Part shown: positions 31,502 through 33,113 of the stretch, piece by piece
Layout of the letters: each line of letters begins with the position of its first letter
Numbering within the stretch: position 1 is the first letter of the stretch
From: Hyphomicrobiales bacterium
GTDB taxonomy: Bacteria; Pseudomonadota; Alphaproteobacteria; Rhizobiales; Aestuariivirgaceae
Length of the DNA: 33,113 nucleotides
Direction: 5' to 3'
NCBI GenBank assembly: GCA_016792825.1
Contig: JAEUMI010000096.1
Coordinates: forward strand, 1 to 33,113
Notes under the pieces: model-generated
Told to the model about the DNA's origin: nothing
What the model saw: only the letters and a program-made list of their open reading frames with translations
Database searches by the model: none
Translations under genes and position numbers: made by a program

Positions 31502-32292
31502 GGCTTGGCGAGTATAGCACGGGTTGCGGCGGCCACATCATCCTGCCGCATGAGGCTCTCACCGACAAGGAAGGCATTTACCCCGACGCCCGATAGTCTG
31601 GCCAGATCCCGGGGCTTGAACAGGCCGCTTTCGCTGATGATCATCCGATCCTTCGGAATGCGAGGGGCGAGCATCATGGTTGTCTCGAGTGTGGTCTCAA
31701 AGGTGTGAAGGTTGCGGTTGTTGATGCCTATGAGCGGCGACGACAATTTCAGGGCCCGGTCAAGCTCAGGCTGGTCGTGAACTTCGATGAGGACATCGAG
31801 GTTCCAGTCCTGCGCCACAGCTTCGAGCTCATGGGCGAGGCCATCGTCGATCATCGCCATGATCAGCAGAATGCAATCGGCGCCCCAGACCCGGGCTTCC
31901 AGCACCTGATAGGGGTCAAGCATGAAATCCTTGCGGAGGGCAGGGAGTGAACTGGCTTTCCGGGCCAACGCCAGGAATTCCGGCGCACCCTGAAATGATG
32001 GCGTATCGGTGAGCACAGAAAGGCACGCGGCCCCGCCTTCCTCATATGCCTTGGCAAGTTCGGGCGGGCTGAAATGTTCGCGGATAAGGCCCTTGGACGG
32101 GCTGGCCTTCTTGATTTCGGCAATCAGCGCCCAGTGGCCTGAAGCGAGTTTCCTTTGTAGCGCCGAGTGAAATCCGCGCACCGCAGGGGCCCGTTTGGCG
32201 AGTGATTCAAGCTGGCCATGCGGCAACGCGTGCCGGGCCTTGGCCACTTCTTCGCGCTTGTAGGCCGCAATCTTGTCAAGGATCGTGGCCAT
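31498..32292 (-). CDS. trpC: Indole-3-glycerol phosphate synthase
   Basis: TrpC closes the indole ring of carboxyphenylamino-deoxyribulose-phosphate in tryptophan synthesis. The 264-residue protein is a monofunctional TIM barrel without a fused TrpF. Motifs are [13 protein letters not shown] (59-70), the [12 protein letters not shown] segment, [13 protein letters not shown] with Lys121, [11 protein letters not shown] and ISESGL, which carry the phosphate and catalytic sites. It overlaps trpD by one base (TGATG) and moaC by four. The trpD-trpC-moaC-moeA-lexA order is common in rhizobia. Confidence 0.97.
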   Translation of the reverse strand: MATILDKIAAYKREEVAKARHALPHGQLESLAKRAPAVRGFHSALQRKLASGHWALIAEIKKASPSKGLIREHFSPPELAKAYEEGGAACLSVLTDTPSFQGAPEFLALARKASSLPALRKDFMLDPYQVLEARVWGADCILLIMAMIDDGLAHELEAVAQDWNLDVLIEVHDQPELDRALKLSSPLIGINNRNLHTFETTLETTMMLAPRIPKDRMIISESGLFKPRDLARLSGVGVNAFLVGESLMRQDDVAAATRAILAKP

Positions 32293-33113
32293 CAGGAGTT
32301 TGAAACCTTGACCAGCTTGTCGTGGGCCTTGAGTGCCGCACCACTGTCAATGGCTTGTTCGGCCAAGCGAACGCCTTCAGCGTATGCCTTGACCCTGCCG
32401 TCAACAAGAAGAGCGGCGCCGGTGGTCATGACGACGGCGTCACGGAAGGCGGATTCTTCACCCTGAAGGACGCCGCGCAGGGCGGCAGCGTTGTGGCTGG
32501 CTTCGCCACCTTTAAGGTCCGCAAAGCTCGAACGCTTGAGGCCTGCCGCTTCCGGAGTGATTTCAAAGCTGGTGATCGTGCCGTTCTTCAACTCGGAAAT
32601 CCAGTTGGTTCCGGTTGGCACAATTTCGTCAATGCCGCCTTCGCCATGGCAGATCCAGCAGGCTTCACTTCCCAGGTTTTTCAGGACATGGGCAAGTGGT
32701 TCCACCCAGGCTTTTGCAAACACGCCGGTGACCTGTTTCTTTACTCCGGCCGGATTGGACAGGGGGCCGAGCAGATTGAAAATGGTGCGGGTTCCCAGTT
32801 CAACGCGGGTTGGCCCCACATATTTCATGGAGGAATGGTGGGCTGGGGCGAACATGAAACCGACGCCGGCCTCGGCAATGCATTCACTGATCTTGGCAGG
32901 GGGGAGATCAATCTTTACCCCCAGGGCCATGAGAACGTCCGCCGCACCTGATTTTGAGGAGAGGGCGCGATTGCCGTGCTTGGCCACTTTCAGGCCGGCG
33001 CCTGCGGCGACAATGGCGGCGCAAGTCGAGATGTTATAGGAGCCGGAGGCATCCCCGCCGGTTCCAACAATATCGATGGCGTTGGCGGGGGCGCTAACGC
33101 GGATCATTTTTTC
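32292..33113 (-). CDS. trpD: Anthranilate phosphoribosyltransferase (5' end outside window)
   Basis: TrpD joins anthranilate to phosphoribosyl pyrophosphate, the second step of tryptophan synthesis. The frame runs off the right edge of the window, so about the last 273 residues are present and roughly the first 65 are missing. The Met at 33107 is internal. The sequence has the PRPP-binding [35 protein letters not shown] (21 residues in a run, varied here only by spacing), [14 protein letters not shown] and [11 protein letters not shown] blocks. It is the first visible gene of the minus-strand trp operon and overlaps trpC by one base. No fused TrpG or TrpC is seen. Confidence 0.96.
   Translation of the reverse strand, partial: EKMIRVSAPANAIDIVGTGGDASGSYNISTCAAIVAAGAGLKVAKHGNRALSSKSGAADVLMALGVKIDLPPAKISECIAEAGVGFMFAPAHHSSMKYVGPTRVELGTRTIFNLLGPLSNPAGVKKQVTGVFAKAWVEPLAHVLKNLGSEACWICHGEGGIDEIVPTGTNWISELKNGTITSFEITPEAAGLKRSSFADLKGGEASHNAAALRGVLQGEESAFRDAVVMTTGAALLVDGRVKAYAEGVRLAEQAIDSGAALKAHDKLVKVSNS

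Noticed and set aside
1..33113. Possible CRISPR array, insertion sequence, prophage or genomic island boundary
   Set aside because: No spaced direct repeats, transposase or integrase motifs, or tRNA-flanking direct repeats were seen. The tRNA-Lys 3' end is not repeated nearby as far as I could tell by eye.

Overview
The window looks like chromosome from an alphaproteobacterium, most likely order Hyphomicrobiales (Rhizobiales). The DNA is GC-rich. Gene orders gyrA-coaD-cyclophilins-queA-tgt and trpD-trpC-moaC-moeA-lexA are ones I associate with that group. The lexA promoter carries a GTTC-N7-GTTC SOS box, the alphaproteobacterial type, and the malyl-CoA lyase resembles those of methylotrophic or phototrophic alphaproteobacteria. 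Genus is not decidable from sequence reading alone.

Layout. 1-6014: mostly plus-strand housekeeping genes. These are the 3' end of gyrA, a LysE-type exporter, a minus-strand glyoxalase-fold gene broken by an in-frame TGA, coaD, then a tightly overlapping run of secreted cyclophilin, cytosolic cyclophilin, unknown secreted protein, queA and tgt. 6011-11868: a sugar-uptake locus, with a LacI-type regulator and an NAD-dependent epimerase-like SDR on the minus strand, divergent from a CUT2 ABC transporter (binding protein, double ATPase, permease). 11869-15820 (minus): a ydcSTUV-type polyamine-class ABC operon. 15989-16966: malyl-CoA lyase. 17057-21303: a polar amino acid ABC operon ending in an M20 amidohydrolase. 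21330-21955: a small lipoprotein and tRNA-Lys(TTT), both minus. 22103-25288: glmU-glmS, the UDP-GlcNAc precursor pathway. 25368-25538: a 56-residue membrane protein with a near-consensus promoter. 25539-33113 (minus): a Tet-like MFS exporter, hspQ, a UbiH-family hydroxylase, a GST, lexA, moeA, moaC, trpC and the 3' part of trpD.

How the genes work together. QueA and Tgt act in queuosine tRNA modification. GlmS and GlmU feed peptidoglycan and LPS synthesis. MoaC and MoeA serve molybdenum cofactor synthesis, and TrpD and TrpC serve tryptophan synthesis. The three ABC operons make this a solute-uptake region. In each, a strong hairpin directly follows the binding-protein gene, which would favour excess binding protein over membrane and ATPase subunits.

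I found no CRISPR array, transposase, integrase, phage gene, toxin-antitoxin pair or defence cassette, and no clear new multi-gene system. The items most worth checking are a Tgt that has lost three of four zinc ligands, the UGA-interrupted glyoxalase gene, a hairpin that buries the ydcT ribosome binding site, an 18-bp perfect palindrome before the amino acid operon, and the 56-residue membrane protein. No stretch over 300 bases lacks a gene. The longest gene-free stretch, 8090-8318, holds the divergent sugar-locus promoter region.
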